DNA of 21,280 bases from assembly GCA_030840515.1 (NCBI GenBank), contig JAVEEJ010000325.1, forward strand, positions 1 to 21,280, written 5' to 3'. Under the pieces are notes generated by a model, which saw only the letters and a program-made list of their open reading frames with translations, had not been told where the DNA came from and did no database searches. Shown here piece by piece: positions 7,136-15,248 of the stretch. The position numbers and the translations under genes were made by a program. This stretch comes from Frankiaceae bacterium (lineage in GTDB: Bacteria > Actinomycetota > Actinomycetes > JAVEEJ01). The first letter of the stretch is position 1. Each line of letters opens with the position of its first letter.

Positions 7136-10100
7136 GTGAGCCTTGCCGGCCTGATCGACCTCGTCTCAGCTGACCCTGCGGTCAGCGAGGCCATCGTTGC
7201 CGCGCGCGGCGGCGAGCGGCCGGCACTCGACCTGTCGGCCCCCACTCCGCTGCGGCCGCTGCTCGTCGCGGCCCTCGCCTCAGACCGTGGCGCCGACCGG
7301 CCGGTGCTGGCCGTGACGGCCACCGGGAGGGAGGCCGAGGACCTCGCGCTCGCGCTGCGCAGCCTGCTGCCCGCGGACGAGATCGCGGAGTTCCCGGCCT
7401 GGGAGACCCTGCCGCACGAGCGGCTCTCGCCCCGGGCCGACACCATCGGGCGGCGCCTCGCCGTGTTGCGCCGACTGCGTCACCCCGACCCGAGCGATCC
7501 CGCGACCGGCCGGATCCGCGTCGTGGTCGCCCCTATCCGCAGCCTGCTGCAGCCGATGGTGGCGGGCCTCGGCGACCTCGAGCCGGTCGGCATCCGCGCC
7601 GGTGACGAGGTCGAGCTCGACGACATCGTGCAGCGGCTCGCGGCGGCGGCGTACTCGCGCGTCGACCTGGTCGAGAAGCGCGGTGAGTTCGCCGTGCGCG
7701 GTGGGATCGTCGACGTGTTCCCCCCCACCGAGGAGCACCCGGTCCGGGTCGAGCTGTGGGGGGACACGGTCGAGGAGGTGCGCTGGTTCAGGGTCGCCGA
7801 CCAGCGCTCGCTCGAGGTCGCGGAGCACGGGCTGTGGGCACCGCCGTGTCGTGAGCTGTTGCTCACCGATGAGGTGCGGGCACGGGCCCAGGCCTTGGCG
7901 GACCAGCATCCCGAGCTGGCCGAGCTGCTCGGCAAGCTAGCCGAGGGCATCGCCGTGGAGGGCATGGAGTCGTTCGCGCCTGTGCTCGTCGACCACATGG
8001 AGCTGCTCATCGACCAGCTGCCCGCCGGTGCGCATGTGCTGGTCTGCGACCCCGAGCGGGTGCGCACCCGGGCCCACGACCTGGTCGCCACCAGCCGCGA
8101 GTTCCTCGACGCGTCCTGGGCGAGTGCAGCCGGCGGGGGGCAGGCGCCGATCGACCTCGGCGCGGCCGCCTACCGGACCATCGCCGACGTCCGCGAGCAC
8201 GCAGCCGAGCTGGGCCTGCCGTGGTGGACGGCGAGCCCGTTCGTCGCCGATGAGGAGCTCGACGAGGACGCCCTCGTGGTGCACGCGGTCGCTGCGGAGT
8301 CCTATCGCGGCGACACCGCCCGTGCCCTCGCCGACGTCAAGGGGTGGCTGGCCGAGGGATGGCGCGTCCTGCTCACCACCGAGGGCCACGGCCCGGCCGA
8401 GCGCCTGGTCGAGGTGCTCGGCGGCGAGGGGATCGGAGCCCGGCTCGAGCCGAGCCTCGACGCGGCCGCTCCCGAAGGAGTGGTGCAGGTCAGCACCAGC
8501 TGTCTCGAGCACGGCTTCGTCGCCGGGGAGCTGCGCCTCGCGGTGCTCACCGAGTCGGACCTCATGGGCCAGCGCAACTCGACCAAGGATCAGCGCCGGC
8601 TGCCGAGCCGTCGTCGCAACCAGGTCGATCCGCTGCAGTTGCGCCCGGGCGACTACGTGGTGCACGAGCAGCATGGCGTCGGCAAGTACATCGAGATGGT
8701 GCAGCGAACGGTTGCCGGCGCGACCCGCGAGTACCTGGTCATCGAGTACGCGCCGTCGAAGAAGGGCCAGCCGGGGGACCGGCTCTTCGCCCCGACCGAC
8801 TCGCTCGAGCAGATCACGCGCTACGTCGGCGGCGAGCAGCCCGCGCTGGACAAGATGGGCGGCTCCGACTGGGCACGCCGCAAGGGACGGGCGCGCAAGG
8901 CCGTGCGCGAGATCGCAGCCGGTCTGATCCGCCTCTACTCCGCGCGGATGGCCTCACCGGGCCACGCCTTCGCACCCGACACCCCGTGGCAGCGCGAGCT
9001 CGAAGACGCCTTCCCCTACGTCGAGACGCCGGACCAGCTCGCCTGCATCAACGAGGTGAAGGCCGACATGGAGCAGGCGGTCCCGATGGACCGGGTGATC
9101 TGCGGTGACGTCGGCTACGGCAAGACCGAGATCGCGGTGCGTGCTGCGTTCAAGGCGGTTCAGGACGGCAAGCAGGTCGCCGTACTCGTGCCCACGACTC
9201 TCCTTGTCCAGCAGCATTTCTCGACCTTCGCCGAGCGTTACGCACCGTTCCCGGTGAAGGTCGCCGCGCTGAGCCGCTTCCAGAGCGAGAAGGAGGCGAA
9301 GGCGGTGATGCAGGGGATCACCGACGGGACGATCGACGTGGTCATCGGCACCCACCGCCTGTTCTCCAGCGACGTGAAGTTCAAGGACCTCGGGCTTGTG
9401 GTGGTCGATGAGGAGCAGCGGTTCGGCGTCGAGCACAAGGAGCACCTCAAGGCGCTGCGCATCGCGGTGGACGTCCTGACGATGTCGGCGACGCCCATCC
9501 CGCGGACGCTCGAGATGAGCATCACCGGCATCCGGGAGATGTCGACGATCCAGACGCCTCCGGAGGAGCGCCACCCGGTCCTCACCTTCGTGGGCGCGTA
9601 CGACGAGCGGCAGATAGCTGCTGCGATCAGGCGCGAGCTGCTCCGCGAGGGGCAGGTGTTCTTCGTGCACAACCGCGTCGACTCGATCGACAAGGCGGCC
9701 GCACGGCTGCGCGACCTGGTGCCGGAGGCGCGCATCGCCACTGCCCACGGCCAGATGAGCGAGGACGCTCTCGAGCAGGTGATGGTCGACTTCTGGGAGA
9801 AGGACTTCGACGTCCTCGTCTGCACCACCATCGTGGAGAGCGGACTGGACATCTCCAACGCCAACACCCTCATCGTTGAGCGGGCCGACCTGCTCGGGCT
9901 CTCGCAGCTCCACCAGCTGCGCGGGCGTGTGGGACGTGGCCGGGAGCGCGGCTACTCCTACTTCCTCTACCCGGCCGAGAAGCCGCTGACGGAGACCGCG
10001 CACGACCGGCTGGCGACCATCGCGCAGAACACCGACCTGGGTTCGGGCATGGCGGTGGCGATGAAGGACCTCGAGATCCGCGGCGCCGGCAACCTGCTCG

Positions 10101-10684
10101 GCGGCGAGCAGTCGGGGCACATCGCGGCCGTCGGGTTCGACCTCTACGTGCGGCTGGTCGGGGAGGCGGTCGCGGAGTTCAAGCACGGCGGCCCTGCCGA
10201 GGAGCTCGGCGAGATCAAGGTCGACCTGCCGATCGACGCGCACCTGCCCCACGACTACGTCCCCGGCGAGCGGCTCCGGCTCGAGGCCTACCGCAAGATC
10301 GCCGAGGTGGCGGACCCCGCGGGCCTCGAGGACATCCGCGCCGAGCTCACCGACCGCTACGGGCCGTTGCCGGTCCCGGTGGAGAACCTGCTGGCCGTGG
10401 CCGCCTTCCGGCTGCATGCGCGTACGGCGGGCCTGCGTGAGGTGACCATGCAGGGACAGCTGGTGCGGTTCGGCCCGGTCGACCTGCGCGAGTCGCAGGA
10501 GCTCCGGCTCCAACGGCTCTACCCGAAGACCCTCCTCAAGCCCGCAGTCCGTACGATTCTCGTTCCGAGGCCGACCACCGCAAGGATCGGTGGGCAGCCG
10601 CTGCGTGACATGGAGCTCCTCGCCTGGTGCCGGGACCTCGTGGACGCGGTGCTGCTCGACCGCCCAGCGGCCGCCGCCGGCTGA
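7136..10684 (+). CDS. mfd: Transcription-repair coupling factor Mfd
   Basis: Mfd removes RNA polymerase stalled at DNA lesions by ATP-driven translocation and recruits UvrA. The 1182-residue length is normal. The UvrB-homology region fills the N-terminus (FPAWETLPHERLSPRADTIG). The RNA-polymerase-interacting CarD-like domain begins near residue 500 (LRPGDYVVHEQHGVGKY). The helicase motor has Walker A GDVGYGKT (657-664), the DEEQ box (758-761), TMSATPIPRTLEMS and HQLRGRVGRGRERGYSYF. The C-terminal TRCF domain follows (ERLRLEAYRKIA). GTG 7136 gives the usual SLAGLIDLVSADPAV start; the ribosome-binding site is weak (GGGAG, 11 bases away). A foldase lipoprotein gene follows after 24 bases. Confidence 0.98.
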   Translation: MSLAGLIDLVSADPAVSEAIVAARGGERPALDLSAPTPLRPLLVAALASDRGADRPVLAVTATGREAEDLALALRSLLPADEIAEFPAWETLPHERLSPRADTIGRRLAVLRRLRHPDPSDPATGRIRVVVAPIRSLLQPMVAGLGDLEPVGIRAGDEVELDDIVQRLAAAAYSRVDLVEKRGEFAVRGGIVDVFPPTEEHPVRVELWGDTVEEVRWFRVADQRSLEVAEHGLWAPPCRELLLTDEVRARAQALADQHPELAELLGKLAEGIAVEGMESFAPVLVDHMELLIDQLPAGAHVLVCDPERVRTRAHDLVATSREFLDASWASAAGGGQAPIDLGAAAYRTIADVREHAAELGLPWWTASPFVADEELDEDALVVHAVAAESYRGDTARALADVKGWLAEGWRVLLTTEGHGPAERLVEVLGGEGIGARLEPSLDAAAPEGVVQVSTSCLEHGFVAGELRLAVLTESDLMGQRNSTKDQRRLPSRRRNQVDPLQLRPGDYVVHEQHGVGKYIEMVQRTVAGATREYLVIEYAPSKKGQPGDRLFAPTDSLEQITRYVGGEQPALDKMGGSDWARRKGRARKAVREIAAGLIRLYSARMASPGHAFAPDTPWQRELEDAFPYVETPDQLACINEVKADMEQAVPMDRVICGDVGYGKTEIAVRAAFKAVQDGKQVAVLVPTTLLVQQHFSTFAERYAPFPVKVAALSRFQSEKEAKAVMQGITDGTIDVVIGTHRLFSSDVKFKDLGLVVVDEEQRFGVEHKEHLKALRIAVDVLTMSATPIPRTLEMSITGIREMSTIQTPPEERHPVLTFVGAYDERQIAAAIRRELLREGQVFFVHNRVDSIDKAAARLRDLVPEARIATAHGQMSEDALEQVMVDFWEKDFDVLVCTTIVESGLDISNANTLIVERADLLGLSQLHQLRGRVGRGRERGYSYFLYPAEKPLTETAHDRLATIAQNTDLGSGMAVAMKDLEIRGAGNLLGGEQSGHIAAVGFDLYVRLVGEAVAEFKHGGPAEELGEIKVDLPIDAHLPHDYVPGERLRLEAYRKIAEVADPAGLEDIRAELTDRYGPLPVPVENLLAVAAFRLHARTAGLREVTMQGQLVRFGPVDLRESQELRLQRLYPKTLLKPAVRTILVPRPTTARIGGQPLRDMELLAWCRDLVDAVLLDRPAAAAG

Positions 10685-10708
10685 CGCCAGATCAAGAAGG
10701 GCTCCTCT

Positions 10709-11722
10709 GTGACGCGCACTGCCCGCACGTTCGTGGCCATCGCCGCAGCCGCTCTGGCCGTGACCGCCTGTGGGCCGGCGCGCCCGGGAGCCGCCGCCGT
10801 CGTGGGCAGCAGCCGCATCACCGTCGACGACCTGCATGCGCTGACTGCGCGCGCCCTCGCCGACCCAGCGGCCGAGCAGAAGTTCCCGGACAAGGCAGCC
10901 TTCCAGCGCCGGGAGCTCAACCAGCTGATCGAGCACCGGCTCTTGCAGGTCGCAGCCGACAAGCTCGGCGTGCACGTCGCACCCGGCGACGTGGACGCGC
11001 GTCTCAACCAGTACGTGACGCAGGCGGGAGGCCTGACCCAGCTGCAGAAGAGCGCCGCCGGCGACGGCGTGGCGCCGGCCGACCTCCGCACGGCGGTGAG
11101 CGACCTGGTGCTCGGCGACGCGCTGGCGGACAAGCTCACCGCCGACACCAAGGTCGACCCGCAATCGCTCCAGGCCGCCTACCAGGCCAACATCGACCAG
11201 TTCGACCGGGTGCGCAGCGCGCACATCCTCGTCGCGAGCGAGACCCTCGCCCGCTCGCTGCTGGCGCAGGCGAAGGCCGCACCGACGAAGTTCGCCGCGC
11301 TCGCCTCGAAGTACTCCACCGACCCGGGGTCCAAGCCCAAGGGCGGCGAGCTGGGCTTCGCGGGACGCAGCCAGTTCGTGAAGCCCTACGCCGACGCCAT
11401 CTTCGCCGGTAAGCCGGGCGACATCGTGCTGGCGCACAGCGAGTTCGGCTGGCACGTCATCAAGATCGAGGAGCGGCAGACCACCACGCTGGCCGAGGCT
11501 GCACCTCAGCTGCGCCGCACGATCCTCGGTCAGGCTCGCGACAAGGCGCTCTCGGACTACCTGGCCGAGACGGCGAAGCGGCTCAAGGTGAGCGTCAGCC
11601 CGCGCTACGGCAAGTGGGACCAGAAGACCCACTCGGTGGTGGCAGCGGACGACGGACTGTCCACCCCGCCGGGGTCGGGCGCGACCCCCACACCGGAGGC
11701 CACACCTCCCGCCGGTGGCTGA
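10709..11722 (+). CDS. SurA-like peptidyl-prolyl isomerase (parvulin) lipoprotein
   Basis: This is a predicted extracytoplasmic foldase anchored by lipid. The N-terminus ends in a lipobox VTAC with Cys21 as the acylated residue. Residues about 30-160 form a helical SurA/PrsA-like chaperone region (FQRRELNQLIEHRLLQVAAD). Residues 168-256 form a parvulin rotamase domain (SAHILVASE, then FAALASKYSTDPGSKPKGGE, LGFAGRSQFVKPYADAIF and GWHVIKIEERQ). The tail is Pro/Thr-rich. GTG 10709 follows AGAAGG at eight bases. The gene lies between mfd and mazG, overlapping mazG by eight bases, so the two are probably translated together. The clients are unknown; the role in folding exported proteins follows from the family. 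Confidence 0.92.
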   Translation: MTRTARTFVAIAAAALAVTACGPARPGAAAVVGSSRITVDDLHALTARALADPAAEQKFPDKAAFQRRELNQLIEHRLLQVAADKLGVHVAPGDVDARLNQYVTQAGGLTQLQKSAAGDGVAPADLRTAVSDLVLGDALADKLTADTKVDPQSLQAAYQANIDQFDRVRSAHILVASETLARSLLAQAKAAPTKFAALASKYSTDPGSKPKGGELGFAGRSQFVKPYADAIFAGKPGDIVLAHSEFGWHVIKIEERQTTTLAEAAPQLRRTILGQARDKALSDYLAETAKRLKVSVSPRYGKWDQKTHSVVAADDGLSTPPGSGATPTPEATPPAGG

Positions 11723-12374
11723 CGCAGCGGCGCCGCCCGCGGGTCGGCCTCCGGGCTCGGCCCTGCTCGAGCTCGTCGCCGTCATGGACCGACTGCGCTC
11801 GCCCGGTGGCTGCCCCTGGGATGCGGAGCAGACGCACGCCAGCCTCGCCGGCTACCTGCTGGAAGAGGCGCACGAGGCCGTGGAGGCGATCGACCACGGC
11901 GACCTCGACGCGCTGCGCGAAGAGCTCGGCGATGTGCTGCTGCAGGTCGTCTTCCACGCCCGGGTTGCCCAGGAGCAGCCCGACGGCTGGGACGTCGATG
12001 ACGTAGCGGCGGGGATCATCGCCAAGCTGGTGCGTCGCCACCCGCACGTCTTCGCGGACGTGACCGTCACCGGTGCCGCCGAGGTCGAGGCGAACTGGGA
12101 CACGATCAAGCAGGCGGAGAAGCAGCGCGAGTCGGTGCTCGATGGAGTGCCCGTCGCCCTTCCTGCACTTGCCCGCGCTGCGAAGCTCGTCGGCCGTGCG
12201 GACAAGGCCGGCCTCGTGGTCGACGTACCCGTCTCCGACGACTACGGGAGCCGCTTGCTGGCCTTGGCGGCGGAGGCGCAACGGGGCGGAGTCGACCCCG
12301 AGAGCGAGCTGCGCGCGGCGCTCAGCGCCTGGGCCGAGTCCGTGCGCGCCGCGGAGCGCGAGCGGTCCGGCTAG
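11715..12374 (+). CDS. mazG: MazG-family nucleoside triphosphate pyrophosphohydrolase
   Basis: MazG hydrolyses (d)NTPs, including damaged ones, to NMP and pyrophosphate, cleaning the nucleotide pool. The 219-residue protein has the signature RLRSPGGCPWDAEQTHASL and the metal-binding EEAHEAVEAID...EELGDVLLQVVFHA (the EExxE...ExxD pattern). RRHPHVFADVTVTGAAEV, NWDTIKQAEK and LPALARAAKLVGRADKAGL follow. It is shorter than the 263-residue E. coli enzyme. GTG 11715 overlaps the SurA-like stop. The nearest GGAGG is 15 bases away, so translational coupling is likely, and the exact start could lie slightly downstream. Confidence 0.95.
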   Translation: MADAAAPPAGRPPGSALLELVAVMDRLRSPGGCPWDAEQTHASLAGYLLEEAHEAVEAIDHGDLDALREELGDVLLQVVFHARVAQEQPDGWDVDDVAAGIIAKLVRRHPHVFADVTVTGAAEVEANWDTIKQAEKQRESVLDGVPVALPALARAAKLVGRADKAGLVVDVPVSDDYGSRLLALAAEAQRGGVDPESELRAALSAWAESVRAAERERSG

Positions 12375-12390
12375 TGCAACACTCCGCGGC

Positions 12391-12954
12391 ATGACCAACG
12401 CGCTGCTGTACGCCCACATCCTCAGCCTGCTCATCCTCATCATGAACGCGGGCGCGGTGCACCTCAGCGAGGTGAAGGCCGCGACTGCGGGCACCGTCGC
12501 AGAGGCGCGCTCTGCGCTCCGCACGGCGGTGGCGCTCGGGCCCGTGTTCGGCATCGGCTCGCTGCTGCTGGTCGTGACCGGGCTCTCGCTCGCGCACGCC
12601 GGTGACAACGACTTCGACTACGGCTCCTCGTGGATCGTGTCCGCCTTCATCGCTCTCGTCATCATCAACGCCCACGGTGCCGGGCGGCTCGGGCCACGCG
12701 CGAAGCGCTTGGCGGACCAGCTGGCCGGCGATGGGCCGCTGAGCACCGAGCAACGTGCGCTCACCCACGACAAGCAGCTCTCGGTCGGCGGCTGGTTCAA
12801 CACCGCGGTCGCGATGGGCATCGTGTTGCTCATGGTCGCGAAGCCGGCGGTGCTCGGCTGCGTCATCACCCTGGTGGTCGCGGCGGTTGTCGGTCTGCTC
12901 ATCGGGCTGGCGCAGTACTCGCTGACTGGTCGCGAGCGCGCCGTCACGGCCTGA
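12391..12954 (+). CDS. Multi-spanning membrane protein, DUF2269-like (tentative)
   Basis: This 187-residue protein has four or five hydrophobic segments (about 4-22, 47-66, 80-96, 134-150 and 152-175) with a charged cytosolic loop at 100-130 (GPRAKRLADQLAGDG). The N-terminal pattern (LYAHILSLLILIMNAG) recalls DUF2269-type membrane proteins whose first helix carries a conserved His, but I cannot confirm the family by eye. Function is unknown. ATG 12391 has no Shine-Dalgarno; it starts 16 bases after mazG, so it may depend on the upstream transcript. An upstream in-frame extension from 12073 lies inside mazG and was discarded. A strong hairpin follows the stop. Confidence 0.75.
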   Translation: MTNALLYAHILSLLILIMNAGAVHLSEVKAATAGTVAEARSALRTAVALGPVFGIGSLLLVVTGLSLAHAGDNDFDYGSSWIVSAFIALVIINAHGAGRLGPRAKRLADQLAGDGPLSTEQRALTHDKQLSVGGWFNTAVAMGIVLLMVAKPAVLGCVITLVVAAVVGLLIGLAQYSLTGRERAVTA

Positions 12955-12955
12955 C

Positions 12956-12977
12956 CCGAGCCGGTCGGTAGGCTCGG
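12956..12977 (+). terminator. Perfect hairpin upstream of eno
   Basis: CCGAGCC (12956-12962) and GGCTCGG (12971-12977) form a perfect 7-pair stem with an 8-base loop, starting two bases after the membrane-protein stop. It resembles a T-less terminator. The putative eno -10 box lies across its loop and right arm, so it may instead be an operator or a dual element. Confidence 0.45.
12969..12974 (+). promoter_or_regulatory. Putative -10 box (TAGGCT) of eno
   Basis: TAGGCT matches the box before mfd exactly and would give a start near 12981 and a leader of about 32 bases. CGAGGGAG at 12996-13003 is the eno ribosome-binding site. No clear -35 is seen. Confidence 0.45.
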
Positions 12978-13012
12978 CTGGTCTATCCGCCCACCCGAGG
13001 GAGCGCGTCGCC

Positions 13013-14290
13013 GTGCCCAGCATCGAGGCCGTCGGAGCCCGCGAGATCCTCGACTCGCGCGGCAACCCCACCGTCGAGGTCGAGGTAGCGCTCGAGGACG
13101 GCACCCTGGCGCGAGCCGCGGTGCCCAGTGGCGCGAGCACAGGAGCGTTCGAGGCGGTCGAGCTGCGCGACGGCGGTGACCGCTACGGAGGCAAGGGTGT
13201 CGAGCGGGCAGTGGACGCCGTACTCGAGACCATCGGCCCTGCCCTCACCGGGCTCGAGGCCAGCGAGCAGCGGCTCATCGACCAGCGGCTCATCGACCTG
13301 GACGGCACTCCCGACAAGTCGCGGCTCGGCGCCAACGCGATCCTGGGTGTCTCGCTCGCCGTCGCGAAGGCGACCGCCGACAGCGCTGGTCTGCCGCTGT
13401 TCCGCTACGTCGGCGGCCCGAACGCGCACCTGCTGCCGGTGCCGATGATGAACATCCTCAACGGCGGCGCCCACGCGGACACGAGTGTCGACGTGCAGGA
13501 GTTCATGATCGCGCCGATCGGGGCTGCGACCTTCAAGGAGGCGCTGCGGTGGGGCGCCGAGGTCTACCACGCGCTCAAGGCGGTGCTGAAGGCGCGCGGT
13601 CTGGCCACCGGTCTCGGTGACGAAGGCGGTTTCGCCCCTGACCTGCCCAGCAACCGCGAGGCGCTCGACCTCATCGCCGAGGCCATCGGCAAGGCCGGCT
13701 TCTCGCTCGGCTCCGACATCGCGCTCGCGCTCGACGTGGCCGCGACCGAGTTCCACTCCGAAGCCGGTTACCGGTTCGAGGGCGTCGACAAGAGCGCGGC
13801 CGACATGACCGCCTACTACGCCGACCTCCTCGCCTCCTACCCGATCGTCTCCATCGAGGACCCGCTCTCGGAGGACGACTGGGGCGGGTGGAAGGCGCTC
13901 ACCGACGCGCTCGGCACCATGACGCAGCTCGTCGGTGACGACCTGTTCGTCACCAACCCGCAGCGACTCGGCGACGGCATCGCGCGCGGCACCGCGAACG
14001 CGCTCCTGGTGAAGGTGAACCAGATCGGCTCGCTGACCGAGACCCTCGACGCGGTCTCGTTGGCCCACCGCAGTGGCTACCGCTGCATGATGAGCCACCG
14101 TTCCGGTGAGACCGAGGACACCACCATCGCCGACCTCGCGGTCGCCACCGACTGCGGCCAGATCAAGACCGGTGCACCGGCGCGCTCGGAGCGAGTGGCG
14201 AAGTACAACCAGCTGCTGCGCATCGAGGAAGAGCTCGACGACGCCGCGCGCTACGCCGGCGCGCAGGCCTTCCCGCGGCACAAGGGCTGA
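13013..14290 (+). CDS. eno: Enolase (phosphopyruvate hydratase)
   Basis: Enolase interconverts 2-phosphoglycerate and phosphoenolpyruvate in glycolysis. The 425-residue protein has all key regions: substrate loop SGASTGAFEAVELRDGG, NGGAHADTSVDVQEFMI, the catalytic Glu in GLGDEGGFAPDL, metal ligands in ALDVAA, SIEDPLSEDDW and LVGDDLFVTN, catalytic Lys in LLVKVNQIGSLTETL, MSHRSGETEDT, and the second active-site Lys in GQIKTGAPARSERVAKYNQL. GTG 13013 follows CGAGGGAG. Five bases separate it from the FtsB-like gene, an arrangement common in actinobacteria, so division and cell-envelope genes downstream are probably partly transcribed with eno. Confidence 0.98.
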   Translation: MPSIEAVGAREILDSRGNPTVEVEVALEDGTLARAAVPSGASTGAFEAVELRDGGDRYGGKGVERAVDAVLETIGPALTGLEASEQRLIDQRLIDLDGTPDKSRLGANAILGVSLAVAKATADSAGLPLFRYVGGPNAHLLPVPMMNILNGGAHADTSVDVQEFMIAPIGAATFKEALRWGAEVYHALKAVLKARGLATGLGDEGGFAPDLPSNREALDLIAEAIGKAGFSLGSDIALALDVAATEFHSEAGYRFEGVDKSAADMTAYYADLLASYPIVSIEDPLSEDDWGGWKALTDALGTMTQLVGDDLFVTNPQRLGDGIARGTANALLVKVNQIGSLTETLDAVSLAHRSGYRCMMSHRSGETEDTTIADLAVATDCGQIKTGAPARSERVAKYNQLLRIEEELDDAARYAGAQAFPRHKG

Positions 14291-14295
14291 TCGGG

Positions 14296-14757
14296 GTGGC
14301 GCAGACCTCAGCGCGGCGCAGGAGCGGGATGACCACTCGCGCTGCGGTGCTCGCTCTCGTGCTCTGCGCCGTCGTGGTCGCTTTGGCCTACCCCGCGCGC
14401 CAGTACATCGCGCAACGCGCGGAGATCGCCTCGCTGCGTGCGCAGGAGAAGGCACAACAGGCAGCCGTCGCCGAGCTGCGGCGCCAGGCGGCGCGCTGGG
14501 ACGACCCCGCCTACATCAAGGCGCAGGCCCGGGAGCGGCTGCACTTCGTCGAGCCGGGCGAGACTGCCTACGTCGTCCTCACGCCGCCGGCGCCCAAGCC
14601 GGTGCTCACCGTCCCGCAGCCGTCCGGTCAGTCGATCGTGACCGTCAGCGGCGGCACCTGGTTCGGCCGGCTGTGGGGGACCGTCGAGGTCGCGAGCCGC
14701 CCGGCCAAGGCGGTCAAGACGGCCCCGGCCAAGACCACCAAGCCGACAGGCAAGTGA
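14296..14757 (+). CDS. FtsB/DivIC-family septum formation initiator
   Basis: This is a bitopic division protein expected to bridge FtsL and FtsQ-type partners in the divisome. Its 153 residues comprise a basic N-terminus, one membrane segment (about 16-34, AAVLALVLCAVVVALAYP), a short coiled coil (AEIASLRAQEKAQQ, then AAVAELRRQAARW) and the family's DDPAYIKAQARERLHFVEPGE motif region, ending with a Pro/Lys-rich extracytoplasmic tail. The start is uncertain. GTG 14296 lies five bases after eno. ATG 14329 has AGGAG four bases upstream but leaves almost no cytosolic tail. The stop overlaps the DUF501 start as GTGA. Confidence 0.88.
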   Translation: MAQTSARRRSGMTTRAAVLALVLCAVVVALAYPARQYIAQRAEIASLRAQEKAQQAAVAELRRQAARWDDPAYIKAQARERLHFVEPGETAYVVLTPPAPKPVLTVPQPSGQSIVTVSGGTWFGRLWGTVEVASRPAKAVKTAPAKTTKPTGK

Positions 14758-15248
14758 GCCTCGCGTCAGACCGCGACGTCGAGGTGGTGGCCCGGCAGCT
14801 CGGCCGTCCACCCCGTGCCATGCGCCAGGTCGCGCACCGCTGCACCTGCGGCTTGCCTGATGTCGTCGAGACCTCGCCGCGGCTGGCCGACGGCACGCCG
14901 TTTCCCACCACGTTCTACCTGACCTGCCCGCGCGCTGCCTCGGCGATCGGTCGGCTCGAGGCGAGCGGTCTGATGCGCGAGATGACCGAGCGGCTGGGGA
15001 CCGATGAGGAGCTTGCCAAGGCGTACGCCGACGCGCACGAGCACTACCTCTCGCACCGCGACTCGCTCGACGAGCCGTTGCCGAAGCGGGTCACCGCCGG
15101 GGGGATGCCGACCCGGGTGAAGTGCCTGCACGTGCTGGTGGCGCACTCGCTGGCCGCGGGTCCTGGCGTCAACCCGCTGGGCGACGAAGCCCTGGCGATG
15201 TTGGGCGACTGGGGATCAGCTGGCCCCTGCGTGCGGGTGGAGGCGTGA
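14754..15248 (+). CDS. DUF501 domain-containing protein
   Basis: This is a member of DUF501, a family of unknown function conserved between ftsB and ppx in actinobacteria. The 164-residue protein shows the family pattern QLGRPPRAMRQVAHRCTCG, LPDVVETSPRLADGTPFPT, YLTCPRAASAIGRLEASG and AHEHYLSHRDSL. His28, Cys30, Cys32, Cys58, Cys124, His126 and His131 form a set of potential metal ligands (inference). GTG 14754 overlaps the ftsB stop by four bases and gives the normal family start; the longer in-frame reading from 14106 runs through eno and ftsB and was rejected. The stop overlaps the ppx start in the same way, so three proteins are translationally linked. Confidence 0.93.
   Translation: MSLASDRDVEVVARQLGRPPRAMRQVAHRCTCGLPDVVETSPRLADGTPFPTTFYLTCPRAASAIGRLEASGLMREMTERLGTDEELAKAYADAHEHYLSHRDSLDEPLPKRVTAGGMPTRVKCLHVLVAHSLAAGPGVNPLGDEALAMLGDWGSAGPCVRVEA

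Noticed and set aside
8954..11785. A 943-codon open frame on the minus strand, antisense to mfd and the SurA-like gene
   Set aside because: It is opposite a textbook Mfd, its product is a His/Arg/Val/Leu-rich low-complexity sequence with no domain, and such antisense frames are expected at this GC content.
14106..14753. Upstream-extended readings for DUF501 (from 14106), ppx (15122), the membrane protein (12073) and the methyltransferase (17894)
   Set aside because: Each extension lies inside the preceding gene and encodes Arg/Ser/Pro-rich shadow sequence; family N-termini and start/stop overlaps support the shorter starts.
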